From: Pseudomonas arsenicoxydans
GTDB lineage: Bacteria > Pseudomonadota > Gammaproteobacteria > Pseudomonadales > Pseudomonadaceae
Reading direction: 5' to 3'
DNA: 64,000 nucleotides
Assembly: GCF_006438915.1 (NCBI RefSeq)
Contig: NZ_RCZE01000001.1
Span: 420,325-484,324 of the forward strand
The notes beneath the pieces are model-generated. The model was not told the DNA's origin, ran no database searches, and saw only the letters and a list, made by a program, of their open reading frames with translations. Shown piece by piece: positions 1-8,517 of this stretch. Position 1 is the first letter of the stretch, and each line of letters starts with the position of its first letter. Made by a program: the position numbers and the translations under genes.

Positions 1-847
1 TGCCGCCGCCGCTCCAGCTCCAGCTCCAGCTCCCGCCGATCACGCTACTCCTGTCGTTGCGCCAGTCGCGACCGATCCGGTTCAGGCGGTTGACGCTGCA
101 GACGTTCCTGAAGTGCTCGAAGCCGACAACACCCTGGGCATGGCCCACGACCTGTCGCCGTGGGGCATGTACCAGAACGCCGATATTATCGTGAAAATCG
201 TGATGATCGGCCTGGCCATTGCTTCGATCATCACCTGGACCATCTGGATCGCCAAAGGCTTGGAGCTGATGGGCGCCAAGCGTCGCCTGCGTACAGAAAT
301 CGTCCACCTGAAAAAAGCCACCACCCTCAAAGAAGCCAGCGCAACAGCCACCCAGCAAGGCACCCTCGCCAACCTGTTGGTGCATGACGCCCTGGAAGAG
401 ATGCGCCTGTCGGTCAACAGCCGCGAGAAAGAAGGCATCAAGGAGCGTGTTGCCTTCCGCCTCGAACGTCTGGTAGCGGCGTGCGGTCGCAACATGAGCA
501 GCGGCACCGGCGTCCTCGCCACCATCGGTTCCACCGCGCCGTTCGTGGGTCTGTTTGGCACCGTATGGGGCATCATGAACAGCTTCATCGGCATCGCCAA
601 AACCCAGACCACCAACCTCGCCGTTGTCGCACCCGGCATCGCCGAAGCCCTGTTGGCGACCGCACTGGGCCTGGTTGCCGCCATCCCGGCGGTGGTGATT
701 TACAATGTCTTCGCGCGCTCCATCGCAGGTTATAAGGCTCAAGTGTCCGACGCTTCGGCTGAAGTCCTGCTGCTGGTCAGCCGTGACCTCGATCACCTGC
801 CGACCACCGAGCGCTCCACGCAACCGCACATGGTCAAAGTAGGGTAA
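1..847 (+). CDS. exbB: ExbB, TonB-system proton channel subunit (5' end outside window)
   Basis: Inner-membrane MotA/TolQ/ExbB proton-channel protein that, with ExbD, uses the proton motive force to energise TonB. The reading frame is open from base 2 through the window edge, so the start lies upstream. The visible N-terminus is an Ala/Pro-rich stretch, as in the extended ExbB of pseudomonads, followed by a transmembrane segment (IVKIVMIGLAIASIITWTIW) and the typical C-terminal pair of helices (GTGVLATIGSTAPFVGLFGT; LLATALGLVAAIPAVVIYN). A GTG at 113 would give a 244-aa protein, but the upstream Ala/Pro region in the same frame argues for an earlier start. exbD follows after 6 bases, so exbB-exbD-tonB look like one operon. 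Confidence 0.93.
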   Translation, partial: AAAAPAPAPAPADHATPVVAPVATDPVQAVDAADVPEVLEADNTLGMAHDLSPWGMYQNADIIVKIVMIGLAIASIITWTIWIAKGLELMGAKRRLRTEIVHLKKATTLKEASATATQQGTLANLLVHDALEEMRLSVNSREKEGIKERVAFRLERLVAACGRNMSSGTGVLATIGSTAPFVGLFGTVWGIMNSFIGIAKTQTTNLAVVAPGIAEALLATALGLVAAIPAVVIYNVFARSIAGYKAQVSDASAEVLLLVSRDLDHLPTTERSTQPHMVKVG

Positions 848-853
848 TCAGCC

Positions 854-1282
854 ATGGGCTTGCATTTGAAAGAAGGCGCAGACGACGATCTGGCCGAGAA
901 CCACGAAATCAACGTCACGCCGTTTATCGACGTGATGCTGGTGCTGTTGATCATCTTCATGGTGGCCGCCCCGCTGGCCACCGTGGACATCAAGGTCGAC
1001 CTGCCCGCCTCCACCGCCAAGCCGGCGCCACGCCCGGAGAAACCGGTGTTCCTCAGCGTCAAGGCTGACCAGCGCCTGTTCCTCGGCGAAGACGAAGTGA
1101 AGGCCGAAGCTCTCGGCGCGACGCTGGACGCCAAGACCCAGGGCAAGAAAGACACGACGATCTTCTTCCAGGCCGATAAAGGCGTGGATTACGGCGACTT
1201 GATGAGCGTGATGGACAACCTGCGCTCCGCCGGTTACCTGAAGGTGGGTCTGGTCGGGCTTGAGTCGGCAGTCAAGAAATGA
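854..1282 (+). CDS. exbD: ExbD, TonB-system proton channel subunit
   Basis: 142-aa partner of ExbB with one N-terminal transmembrane helix and a periplasmic domain. The motif INVTPFIDVMLVLLIIFM is the ExbD/TolR signature; Asp26 within the helix corresponds to the essential proton-carrying Asp of E. coli ExbD (known for the family). Length is normal for the family. It sits 6 bases after exbB and its stop overlaps the tonB start (ATGA), which indicates translational coupling. Confidence 0.95.
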   Translation: MGLHLKEGADDDLAENHEINVTPFIDVMLVLLIIFMVAAPLATVDIKVDLPASTAKPAPRPEKPVFLSVKADQRLFLGEDEVKAEALGATLDAKTQGKKDTTIFFQADKGVDYGDLMSVMDNLRSAGYLKVGLVGLESAVKK

Positions 1283-2028
1283 TCACGACGCGCCATAAGT
1301 TGACGCGTTACAGCGGGAGCCTGGCCGTGGTGCTGGGCGTCCACGCACTGGCCATCGCGCTGGCGCTGAACTGGACGTCGCGGCCCCCGGTCGAGCTGCC
1401 ACCGCTGGCCATGATGGTTGAGCTGGCACCGGTTCCGGCACCACCACCGCCGGCACCGCCGAAGGTCATCACGCCGCCGCAGCCACCAGCCCCGGTGGAG
1501 GAGTTGCCGATCCCGAAACTGGCTGAAGCGCCGAAAGCCGAGATTGCCGTGCCCAAGCCGGTCAAACCCAAGCCAAAGCCGCAACCGCCCAAGCCAGTGG
1601 AGAAGAAGCCGGAGCCGCCGAAGGAAAAGCCGTCCGAGGCAAAACCGAGCGACGCGCAACCGACTCAGGCACCGACCGAAAAATCCGCACAACCGGCACC
1701 CGGTCCATCGCCGGCGCAGCAGGCTGCCAAGGCTAGCTGGGAAGGCACTTTGCTTGCTCACCTGGGCAAGTACAAAAAGTACCCGGCCAGTGCGCAGAAT
1801 CGGGGCAAGGAAGGCATGAACCGCCTGCGCTTCGTCGTCGATGGTCAAGGTAATGTGTTGTCCTTCGAACTGGTCAGCCAATCTGGCGCTGCCGATCTGG
1901 ACCGGGCCACCCTGGAAATGATCCGCCGCGCCCAGCCGCTGCCCAAGCCACCGGCCGACATGCTCACCAATGGCACTATCGAAATCACTGCACCGTTCGT
2001 GTATTCCATAGACAAACGCCGCCGCTAA
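1279..2028 (+). CDS. tonB: TonB energy-transducing protein
   Basis: 249-aa periplasm-spanning protein that passes energy from ExbB/ExbD to outer-membrane siderophore and vitamin receptors. It has an N-terminal membrane anchor (about residues 14-32), a long Pro/Lys/Glu-rich spacer (about 45-155) and a C-terminal TonB domain (about 165-248) with the fold-typical segment YPASAQNRGKEGMNRLRFVV. It overlaps the end of exbD by four bases. Pseudomonads carry several TonB paralogues, so which paralogue this is was not resolved. Confidence 0.93.
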   Translation: MITTRHKLTRYSGSLAVVLGVHALAIALALNWTSRPPVELPPLAMMVELAPVPAPPPPAPPKVITPPQPPAPVEELPIPKLAEAPKAEIAVPKPVKPKPKPQPPKPVEKKPEPPKEKPSEAKPSDAQPTQAPTEKSAQPAPGPSPAQQAAKASWEGTLLAHLGKYKKYPASAQNRGKEGMNRLRFVVDGQGNVLSFELVSQSGAADLDRATLEMIRRAQPLPKPPADMLTNGTIEITAPFVYSIDKRRR

Positions 2029-2045
2029 TCCAAACACCGCGATAC

Positions 2046-2193
2046 CTGTGGCGAGGGGGCTTGTCGGAACGCCGCATCGCCCCGTTGGACTGCGCAGCAG
2101 TCCCAAAGCAAACGAATGCGGATATCTGAAAAAATGCATTCGCTGGTTTTGGGGTCGCTTCGCAACCCAGCGGGGGCAAGCCCCCTCGCCACA
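2046..2193. repeat. REP pair (REPIN-like), extended GTGGCGAGGG family
   Basis: Two inverted copies of the Pseudomonas REP unit beginning TGTGGCGAGGGGGCTTG (from 2046) and ending CAAGCCCCCTCGCCACA (to 2193), each with its own inner dyad (GACTGCGCAGCAGTC; GGTCGCTTCGCAACC). The left unit has the extended version with TCGGAACGCCGC. The same family recurs near 7030, 25620, 50847 and 59040. It lies in the gap between tonB and oxyR. Confidence 0.85.
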
Positions 2194-2223
2194 ATGGATC
2201 GAAGTCATAGATGCAGCGCGGAT

Positions 2224-2247
2224 AAAGGCACCCCGAAAGGTGCCTTT
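2224..2247 (+). terminator. Hairpin terminator downstream of tonB
   Basis: AAAGGCACC and GGTGCCTTT form a perfect 9-bp stem with a 6-nt loop. The T-run is short. It lies after tonB and the REP pair and before oxyR, so it probably ends the exbBD-tonB transcript. Confidence 0.6.
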
Positions 2248-2366
2248 CGCATATCTGCCAGCGGCAAACACGCATTACCCGGTGTCACTCAACACACTCA
2301 CTCTGATAACGTGCGTCTATCGATTGCAGCCGTTATGCTTGGCGCGCAACTTCATGGACGCTTGCT

Positions 2367-3296
2367 ATGACTCTCACAGAATTACGCTACATCGTTACCC
2401 TCGCCCAAGAGCAGCATTTCGGCCACGCGGCTGAGCGTTGCCACGTCAGTCAGCCGACCCTGTCGGTCGGCGTGAAAAAGCTTGAAGACGAACTCGGTGT
2501 GCTGATTTTCGAGCGCAGCAAGAGTGCCGTGCGCCTGACCCCGGTCGGCGAAGGCATCGTGGCCCAGGCGCAAAAAGTCCTGGAACAAGCCCAAGGCATT
2601 CGCGAACTGGCCCAGGCCGGTAAAAACCAGCTGACCGCCCCGCTGAAAGTCGGCGCCATCTACACCGTCGGCCCGTACCTGTTCCCGCACCTGATTCCGC
2701 AACTGCACCGGGTCGCCCCGCAGATGCCGTTGTACATCGAAGAAAACTTCACCCACGTGCTGCGCGACAAACTGCGCAACGGCGAGCTCGACGCGATCAT
2801 CATCGCCCTGCCGTTCAACGAAGCCGACGTCCTGACGCTGCAACTCTACGACGAGCCGTTCTACGTCCTGATGCCGGCCCAGCATCCGTGGACGCAAAAA
2901 AAATCCATCGACGCCAGCCTGCTCAACGACAAGAGCCTGCTGCTGCTCGGCGAAGGCCACTGCTTCCGCGATCAAGTACTGGAAGCCTGCCCGACCCTCA
3001 CCAAAGGCAACGACGGAGCAAAGCACACCACGGTGGAATCCAGCTCCCTGGAAACCATCCGCCACATGGTCGCCTCCGGCCTGGGCATCTCGATCCTGCC
3101 GCTGTCGGCCGTCGACAGCCATCACTACGCCCCGGGCATCATCGAAGTGCGCCCACTGACGCCGCCGGTGCCGTTCCGTACCGTGGCCATCGCCTGGCGC
3201 GCCAGCTTCCCGCGGCCGAAGGCAATTGAAATCCTCGCTGACTCCATTCGCCTGTGCTCGGTGGCCAAGCCGTCCGTGCCGGTGGTGGCGGCGTAA
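2367..3296 (+). CDS. oxyR: OxyR, peroxide-sensing LysR-family regulator
   Basis: 309-aa LysR-type transcription factor activating the hydrogen-peroxide defence (catalases, alkyl hydroperoxide reductase). The N-terminal winged HTH covers about residues 1-60 and the effector domain about 90-300. The redox switch is visible: Cys199 and Cys208 within GEGHCFRDQVLEAC, at exactly the numbering of the E. coli disulfide pair. The N-terminus MTLTELRYIVTLAQEQHFGHA is typical of OxyR. recG follows after 9 bases, as in other pseudomonads. Confidence 0.97.
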   Translation: MTLTELRYIVTLAQEQHFGHAAERCHVSQPTLSVGVKKLEDELGVLIFERSKSAVRLTPVGEGIVAQAQKVLEQAQGIRELAQAGKNQLTAPLKVGAIYTVGPYLFPHLIPQLHRVAPQMPLYIEENFTHVLRDKLRNGELDAIIIALPFNEADVLTLQLYDEPFYVLMPAQHPWTQKKSIDASLLNDKSLLLLGEGHCFRDQVLEACPTLTKGNDGAKHTTVESSSLETIRHMVASGLGISILPLSAVDSHHYAPGIIEVRPLTPPVPFRTVAIAWRASFPRPKAIEILADSIRLCSVAKPSVPVVAA

Positions 3297-3305
3297 GTTG
3301 CTGTC

Positions 3306-5381
3306 ATGACCGAGTTGTCGCAAGTGTCGGTGACGGCACTCAAGGGTGTCGGCGAGGCCATGGCCGAGAAGCTGGCCAAGGTCGGCCTGGAGAATCTCCA
3401 GGACGTACTGTTTCACCTGCCGCTGCGCTATCAGGACCGCACCCGTGTGGTCCCGATCGGCCATTTGCGACCGGGGCAAGACGCCGTCATCGAAGGCACC
3501 GTCAGCGGTGCCGACGTGGTCATGGGTCGTCGCCGCAGCCTCGTTGTGCGTCTGCAAGACGGCACCGGCGGGCTCAGCCTGCGCTTCTACCATTTCAGCA
3601 ACGCACAGAAAGAAGGCCTAAAACGCGGCACGCGGATTCGCTGCTACGGCGAAGCGCGGCCTGGCGCGTCGGGACTGGAAATCTACCACCCGGAATACCG
3701 CGCCATTACCGGCGACGAACCGCCGCCGGTGGATGAAACCCTGACCCCGGTGTACCCGCTCACCGAAGGCCTGACCCAGCAGCGCTTGCGCCAGCTGTGC
3801 ATGCAGACCCTGACGATGCTCGGCCCGACCAGCCTGCCTGACTGGCTGCCGACCGAACTCGCGCGCGACTATCAACTCGCACCGTTGGCCGATGCGATCC
3901 GCTACCTGCATCACCCGCCCGCCGATGCCGACGTCGATGAGCTCGCCCTCGGTCATCACTGGGCGCAGCACCGCTTGGCCTTTGAAGAACTGCTGACTCA
4001 TCAACTGTCCCAGCAACGGTTGCGCGAGAGCATGCGCTCCCTGCGCGCACCGGCCATGCCGAAAGCCACCAAACTCCCGGCCAAGTACCTGGCCAATCTC
4101 GGCTTCGCACCGACCGGCGCACAGCAACGGGTCGGCAACGAAATCGCCTACGACCTCAGTCAGCACGAACCCATGTTGCGACTGATTCAGGGCGACGTTG
4201 GCGCGGGTAAAACGGTGGTTGCCGCCCTCGCCGCGCTCCAGGCACTCGAGGCCGGATATCAGGTCGCGCTGATGGCGCCCACCGAGATCCTCGCCGAGCA
4301 GCACTTCATCACCTTCAAGCGCTGGCTCGAACCACTGGGCATCGAAGTCGCGTGGCTGGCCGGCAAGCTCAAGGGCAAGAACCGCGTCGCCGCGCTGGAA
4401 CAGATCGCCAGCGGCACGCCAATGGTGGTCGGCACTCACGCGCTGTTCCAGGACGAAGTGCAGTTCAAGAACCTAGCGCTGGTGATCATCGACGAACAAC
4501 ACCGCTTCGGCGTTCAGCAGCGTCTGGCGTTGCGGCAGAAAGGCGTTGGCGGACGCATGTGTCCGCATCAACTGATCATGACCGCCACACCGATTCCACG
4601 GACGCTGGCCATGAGCGCCTACGCCGACCTCGACACCTCGATCCTCGACGAACTGCCGCCCGGTCGAACACCGGTCAACACCGTGTTGATCACCGACACC
4701 CGACGCGTTGAAGTCATCGAACGGGTGCGCGGCGCCTGCGCCGAAGGGCGTCAGGCCTATTGGGTGTGCACGCTGATTGAAGAGTCGGAAGAGCTGACCT
4801 GCCAGGCCGCCGAAACCACTTACGAAGACCTCACCGCCGCGCTCGGCGAGTTGAAGGTCGGGCTGATCCACGGCCGCATGAAGCCGGTGGAAAAAGCCGC
4901 CGTGATGGCCGAGTTCAAGGCCGGCAACCTGCAACTGCTGGTCGCCACCACCGTGATCGAAGTCGGCGTCGACGTCCCGAACGCCAGCCTGATGATCATC
5001 GAAAACCCTGAACGCCTCGGCCTCGCGCAATTGCACCAGTTGCGCGGCCGTGTCGGCCGAGGCAGCGCCGCCAGCCATTGCGTGCTGCTCTACCATCCGC
5101 CGCTGTCGCAAATCGGTCGTCAGCGCCTCGGTATCATGCGTGAAACCAACGACGGTTTTGTCATCGCCGAAAAAGACCTCGAACTGCGCGGCCCCGGCGA
5201 AATGCTCGGCACACGTCAGACCGGCCTGCTGCAATTCAAGGTCGCCGACCTGATGCGTGACGCCGATTTATTGCCCGCCGTGCGCGACGCCGCCCAGGCA
5301 TTGCTGGAGCGCTGGCCGGACCACGTCAGCCCGCTGCTCGACCGCTGGCTGCGCCATGGGCAGCAATACGGCCAAGTGTGA
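3306..5381 (+). CDS. recG: RecG, ATP-dependent DNA helicase
   Basis: 691-aa branch-migrating helicase that remodels stalled replication forks and Holliday junctions. The N-terminal wedge/OB domain is followed by helicase motif I GDVGAGKT (about 296-303), motif II DEQH (about 396-399), motif III TATPIPRTLA, and the C-terminal lobe with QLRGRVGR and LRGPGEMLGTRQTG. Length matches the family. It starts 9 bases after oxyR and may be co-transcribed with it. Confidence 0.97.
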   Translation: MTELSQVSVTALKGVGEAMAEKLAKVGLENLQDVLFHLPLRYQDRTRVVPIGHLRPGQDAVIEGTVSGADVVMGRRRSLVVRLQDGTGGLSLRFYHFSNAQKEGLKRGTRIRCYGEARPGASGLEIYHPEYRAITGDEPPPVDETLTPVYPLTEGLTQQRLRQLCMQTLTMLGPTSLPDWLPTELARDYQLAPLADAIRYLHHPPADADVDELALGHHWAQHRLAFEELLTHQLSQQRLRESMRSLRAPAMPKATKLPAKYLANLGFAPTGAQQRVGNEIAYDLSQHEPMLRLIQGDVGAGKTVVAALAALQALEAGYQVALMAPTEILAEQHFITFKRWLEPLGIEVAWLAGKLKGKNRVAALEQIASGTPMVVGTHALFQDEVQFKNLALVIIDEQHRFGVQQRLALRQKGVGGRMCPHQLIMTATPIPRTLAMSAYADLDTSILDELPPGRTPVNTVLITDTRRVEVIERVRGACAEGRQAYWVCTLIEESEELTCQAAETTYEDLTAALGELKVGLIHGRMKPVEKAAVMAEFKAGNLQLLVATTVIEVGVDVPNASLMIIENPERLGLAQLHQLRGRVGRGSAASHCVLLYHPPLSQIGRQRLGIMRETNDGFVIAEKDLELRGPGEMLGTRQTGLLQFKVADLMRDADLLPAVRDAAQALLERWPDHVSPLLDRWLRHGQQYGQV

Positions 5382-5459
5382 GCACCGTCGCAGTTTGAGG
5401 ACGATGCTTTTAAACAAGCTGGTTATACTCCTGCAATTGTTTGAATACGGATACAGACC

Positions 5460-6860
5460 ATGACTGAAGCTGCCCTCGCCCCGGAACCCCTGCACGCTCC
5501 GTCTGTTATTCGGCTGCTGCTGGGCAAGCTGGGCATTGCCTACGAAGAAGTGCTGGACCACCACGGCCTGAACGCCTCGCGCAAAGTACAGGCTGTGTTG
5601 CTGGACGACGCCGTCGGCGCGCTGATGGTGCTGTTTGCGCAAAGCCAATTGCTGGACCTCAATCGCCTCGCCGAACTGACCGGCCGCCGGCTCACTGCCG
5701 TGCCCACCGAACGCCTGGTGAAAATGCTCGGCAAACACAGCCTGAGCCTGCTGCCCGGCCTGCCGGCGCTGACCAGTTCGCCGTGCCTGTACGAAGAAAG
5801 CCTGCTGCGTGAACCGAAGTTGCTGATCAACTCGGGCGAACCGGGCCTGCTGCTGGAAATCACCAGCGAAGATTTCAAGACCATGCTGACCAAGGCCAGC
5901 GCCGCCAACTTCGGCGAGAACCTGACCAGCATCCGCCCCAACCTCGACCGCCCCGACGATGACCGCAAGGAAATCACCCAGGCCGTTCAAGTGTTCACGG
6001 CGCGGCGCATCCAGCAACGCCTGGAAGAGACCATCGAGATTCCGCCGCTGGCCGAGACCGCGCAGAAAATCATCAAACTGCGCGTCGACCCCAACGCCAC
6101 CATCGACGACATCACCGGCGTCGTCGAAACCGACCCGGCGCTGGCCGCACAAGTCGTCAGCTGGGCCGCGTCGCCGTACTACGCCTCGCCGGGCAAGATT
6201 CGTTCAGTAGAAGACGCGATTGTGCGGGTCCTGGGTTTCGACCTGGTGATCAACCTCGCGCTGGGCCTGGCCTTGGGCAAAACCCTGAGCCTGCCCAAAG
6301 ACCACCCGCAACACGCCACGCCGTACTGGCAGCAATCGATCTACACCGCCGCCGTCATCGAAGGCCTGACCCGCGCCATGCCGCGCGCCCAGCGCCCGGA
6401 AGCCGGCCTGACCTACCTCGCCGGTCTGCTGCACAACTTCGGCTACCTGCTGCTGGCCCACGTCTTCCCGCCGCACTTCTCGCTGATCTGCCGTCACCTG
6501 GAAGTCAACCAGCACCTGTGCCACAGCTACGTCGAGCAGCACCTGCTCGGCATCAGCCGCGAACAGATCGGCTCATGGCTGATGCGCTACTGGGACATGC
6601 CAGAAGAACTCGCCACCGCCCTGCGCTTCCAGCACGACCCGCATTACGATGGCGACTACGCGGAATACCCGAACCTCGTCTGCCTGGCCGTGCGCCTGCT
6701 GCGTGGACGCGGCATCGGCTCCGGCCCGGATGAAGACATCCCTGAAGCCCTGCTGGAGCGCGTCGGCCTGACCCGCGACAAGGCAAATGACGTGGTCACC
6801 AAAGTCCTCGAAGCCGAAGTCCTGCTGCGCGAACTCGCTTCGCAGTTCAGCCAGGCCTAA
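5460..6860 (+). CDS. YbaK-like + HDOD domain protein
   Basis: 466-aa two-domain protein. Residues 1 to about 155 resemble the aminoacyl-tRNA deacylase/YbaK fold (IRLLLGKLGIAYEEVLDH, VLLDDAVGALMVLF). Residues about 190-410 match the HDOD domain (IPPLAETAQKIIKLRVDPNA, SVEDAIVRVLGF, LAGLLHNFGYLLLAH), where the HD pair is replaced, as is usual for HDOD proteins, so phosphodiesterase activity is not expected. HDOD proteins often serve in signalling, but the role of this fusion is not established. It follows recG, with a possible promoter in the 78-base gap. Confidence 0.85.
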   Translation: MTEAALAPEPLHAPSVIRLLLGKLGIAYEEVLDHHGLNASRKVQAVLLDDAVGALMVLFAQSQLLDLNRLAELTGRRLTAVPTERLVKMLGKHSLSLLPGLPALTSSPCLYEESLLREPKLLINSGEPGLLLEITSEDFKTMLTKASAANFGENLTSIRPNLDRPDDDRKEITQAVQVFTARRIQQRLEETIEIPPLAETAQKIIKLRVDPNATIDDITGVVETDPALAAQVVSWAASPYYASPGKIRSVEDAIVRVLGFDLVINLALGLALGKTLSLPKDHPQHATPYWQQSIYTAAVIEGLTRAMPRAQRPEAGLTYLAGLLHNFGYLLLAHVFPPHFSLICRHLEVNQHLCHSYVEQHLLGISREQIGSWLMRYWDMPEELATALRFQHDPHYDGDYAEYPNLVCLAVRLLRGRGIGSGPDEDIPEALLERVGLTRDKANDVVTKVLEAEVLLRELASQFSQA

Positions 6861-6863
6861 AAG

Positions 6864-7176
6864 CATCGCGGGCAAGCCCCGCTCCCACAAGGATCACCAA
6901 AACCCTGTGGGAGCGTGGCTTGCCCGCGATGAATCCCCCGCCGCCCCACCTGAATCACCACAAGCCCCTGTAGGAGTGAGCCTGCTCGCGATGAATCCAA
7001 CTCGATATCTCTGAATCACCACACCCACTGTGGCGAGGGAGCTTGCTCCCGCTCGACTGCGCAGCAGTCGCAACCCAGCCAACGCGATGTATCAGACACA
7101 ACCGAGGTCTCAGGCTTTAGGGCCGCTTCGCAGCCCAACGGGACGGTGCGGCGTTCCGACAAGCCCCCTCACCACA
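6864..7176. repeat. Cluster of REP units of two families
   Basis: A tail-to-tail pair of the GGGAGCG-type REP (6864-6889 and 6906-6931, near-perfect inverted arms, with TGTGGGAGC at the outer end of the right copy) is followed by a diverged single unit (about 6967-6998, TGTAGGAGTGAGCCTGC). Then comes an inverted pair of the GTGGCGAGGG family (about 7028-7176). This fills the 330-base gap after the HDOD gene; no gene is seen in it. It probably also provides transcription-stopping hairpins. Confidence 0.85.
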
Positions 7177-7193
7177 ATGTCAGCCGCTCGACT

Positions 7194-7583
7194 TCAAGCC
7201 TTAGCCTTCGCCTTCCGCGGCTTCAAATACTTGGTCAACCCCTGAAACCAGATCACCAACGCCGGATTCCCTTTGATCTGAATCGACTTGTCCTGAATCC
7301 CCGTCATAAACGCCAACTGCTTGTTCTTCGCCTGCATCGTGGCAAAGCCATACGCCGCATCTTTAAAAGCAATCGCAAACGCCGGCTCGGCATACAGGCC
7401 CGACTTACTGGTAATACGCTGATCCTTCACAAAGAAATGCCGCGCCACTTTCCCGTCCAGGGTCTGTAACTGGAACACCAATTCCTTGTCACCCAACTGC
7501 TGCTGAAACGCAGGATTAGTCCGACTGGCCTTACCCATCAACAAACCCAGCATCCACAGAAGAAAACGAAATTTCATGCGCAC
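7194..7583 (-). CDS. Small SCP2-like (sterol-carrier-fold) protein
   Basis: 129-aa protein with a hydrophobic N-terminus (MRMKFRFLLWMLGLLMGK), possibly a membrane anchor or signal. The C-terminal half has the pattern of SCP2 lipid-binding domains: a middle segment ending LAFMTGIQDKSIQIKGNPALVIWFQGL resembles the family's ...G.L.I.G...LA..LQ.L motif. This assignment is by pattern only. It ends in a basic tail (KPRKAKAKA). It is convergent with the HDOD gene across REP elements. The role is unknown; a lipid-associated function is an inference. Confidence 0.7.
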   Translation of the reverse strand: MRMKFRFLLWMLGLLMGKASRTNPAFQQQLGDKELVFQLQTLDGKVARHFFVKDQRITSKSGLYAEPAFAIAFKDAAYGFATMQAKNKQLAFMTGIQDKSIQIKGNPALVIWFQGLTKYLKPRKAKAKA

Positions 7584-7932
7584 AGCCTCAAGAGAAAAAT
7601 GAACGGCCGGCGCAGTGTAGCCGCTTCGGACGATAACGATAGCATCGCGTTGCGTTAGAAGAAGATGACGCGTTTTTTGACGCTGATGACTACCAAGTCA
7701 TTGACGAAACGCCGGTGTTTAAAAGCGTGGAAGATTTGATCTTTCTACGCTCGACGCTATCAGAAGTTTCCTTCAACACGTGGGGATGTTCGTGAACTAG
7801 GCAGCGTTGCGCTCGGCCGATAGTCTTTGTTGGTCGCCGCAAAATCGGTGACACGGACGTGCAAGTCCGAATCCAGGTGCGCAATTGCTTATGGCTATTC
7901 GTCGAGCGTTTTCCTATGCTCGCGGATCGTTA
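7584..7932. other. Gene-poor stretch with one open fragment
   Basis: No convincing gene. A frame from 7643 to about 7798 (+) reads without a good start codon and includes YQVIDETPVFKSVEDLIFLR before a stop. It looks more like a protein remnant than chance, but no family was recognised. A hairpin (CGAGC...GCTCG near 7903-7922) lies just before the structured leader. Confidence 0.4.
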
Positions 7933-8006
7933 TGGCAGCTGTGCGTCGGAGACCTTCGGGTCTGCCGGTTCCTGGATCGGTCTTGCACACCAACGCACAG
8001 CTGCCA
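7933..8006 (+). ncRNA. Structured leader RNA upstream of a DUF6124-type gene (copy 1)
   Basis: A 14-bp perfect outer stem (7933-7946 with 7993-8006) encloses a UUCG-capped hairpin (AGACC TTCG GGTCT, 7950-7963) and a second arm around CCGGTTCCTGGATCGG, forming a possible three-way junction. The element ends 58 bases before the start codon at 8065. A second copy at 42638-42717 keeps the same architecture with different bases in the stems. I do not recognise an Rfam family. It could be cis-regulatory or an independent sRNA. Confidence 0.65.
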
Positions 8007-8064
8007 CCTCTTTCGAAGTGCAAAGCGAAACGGTGTCGGTCTCTTAATTCCAGGAGATACATCA

Positions 8065-8448
8065 ATGATCAAGCCAACACCAAATCCACCAGAACACGAA
8101 GACACCTCCCCCTACGAATCCCTCGATTCGAAGAAACTCCACGAAGCCGCCGAACGCGCCCTCAACCACCATTTTCCCCCACTGCCCGAGAAGCCCAAGC
8201 CGCGCAAGGGCAACCTCTTCACCGTCTCCCCCGACATCGACACCGAAGCCCTCCTGGCCAACGCCTCGGAAGACCTGCTGTCCATCAGCGCCATCGCCGC
8301 CAACCTGGCCGATGATGTCGAAGGTACGCTGCGCTCCGTAGCACTGGCGATCAGCAGAATGTCGGATGGGGTTCGGTTGTTGGTTGAGCGAGCGCTGGAT
8401 CATATTGATTCGTCGAATCCGGCGGAGCATCGGGCGAAGGTGAAGTAG
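8065..8448 (+). CDS. DUF6124/DUF3077-type small protein (copy 1)
   Basis: 127-aa acidic, probably cytoplasmic protein of unknown function found repeatedly in Pseudomonas. The start at 8065 is chosen because AGGAG stands 7 bases upstream and because the paralogue at 42770 begins at the same point (both have KxTPNPPxxxxxSPYES). Conserved blocks shared with the paralogue are DSKKL..AAERAL.HHFPP, DI.T.ALLANASED..SISAIAA.LAD and RSVAL..SRM.DGV.LL..RALD. The frame is open further upstream, but that part is the structured leader. Confidence 0.85.
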   Translation: MIKPTPNPPEHEDTSPYESLDSKKLHEAAERALNHHFPPLPEKPKPRKGNLFTVSPDIDTEALLANASEDLLSISAIAANLADDVEGTLRSVALAISRMSDGVRLLVERALDHIDSSNPAEHRAKVK

Positions 8449-8455
8449 AAACCAT

Positions 8456-8481
8456 GAAGGGGATTTAATGTCCCCTTCTTT
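8456..8481 (+). terminator. Intrinsic terminator after DUF6124 copy 1
   Basis: GAAGGGGA and TCCCCTTC form an 8-bp stem with a 7-nt loop, followed by TTTG. It lies 8 bases after the stop codon and between convergent genes. Confidence 0.75.
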
Positions 8482-8517
8482 GATTCAGATGTATTAGTCA
8501 CATCCGCACTCGGAGCA

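Noticed and set aside
2382..3593. 403-aa minus-strand frame opposite oxyR/recG
   Set aside because: oxyR is certain from the Cys199/Cys208 switch; the antisense frame has no recognisable domain.
7933..8006. tRNA
   Set aside because: The three-arm fold recalls a tRNA, but there is no acceptor end, T-loop or anticodon arm; the outer stem is too long.
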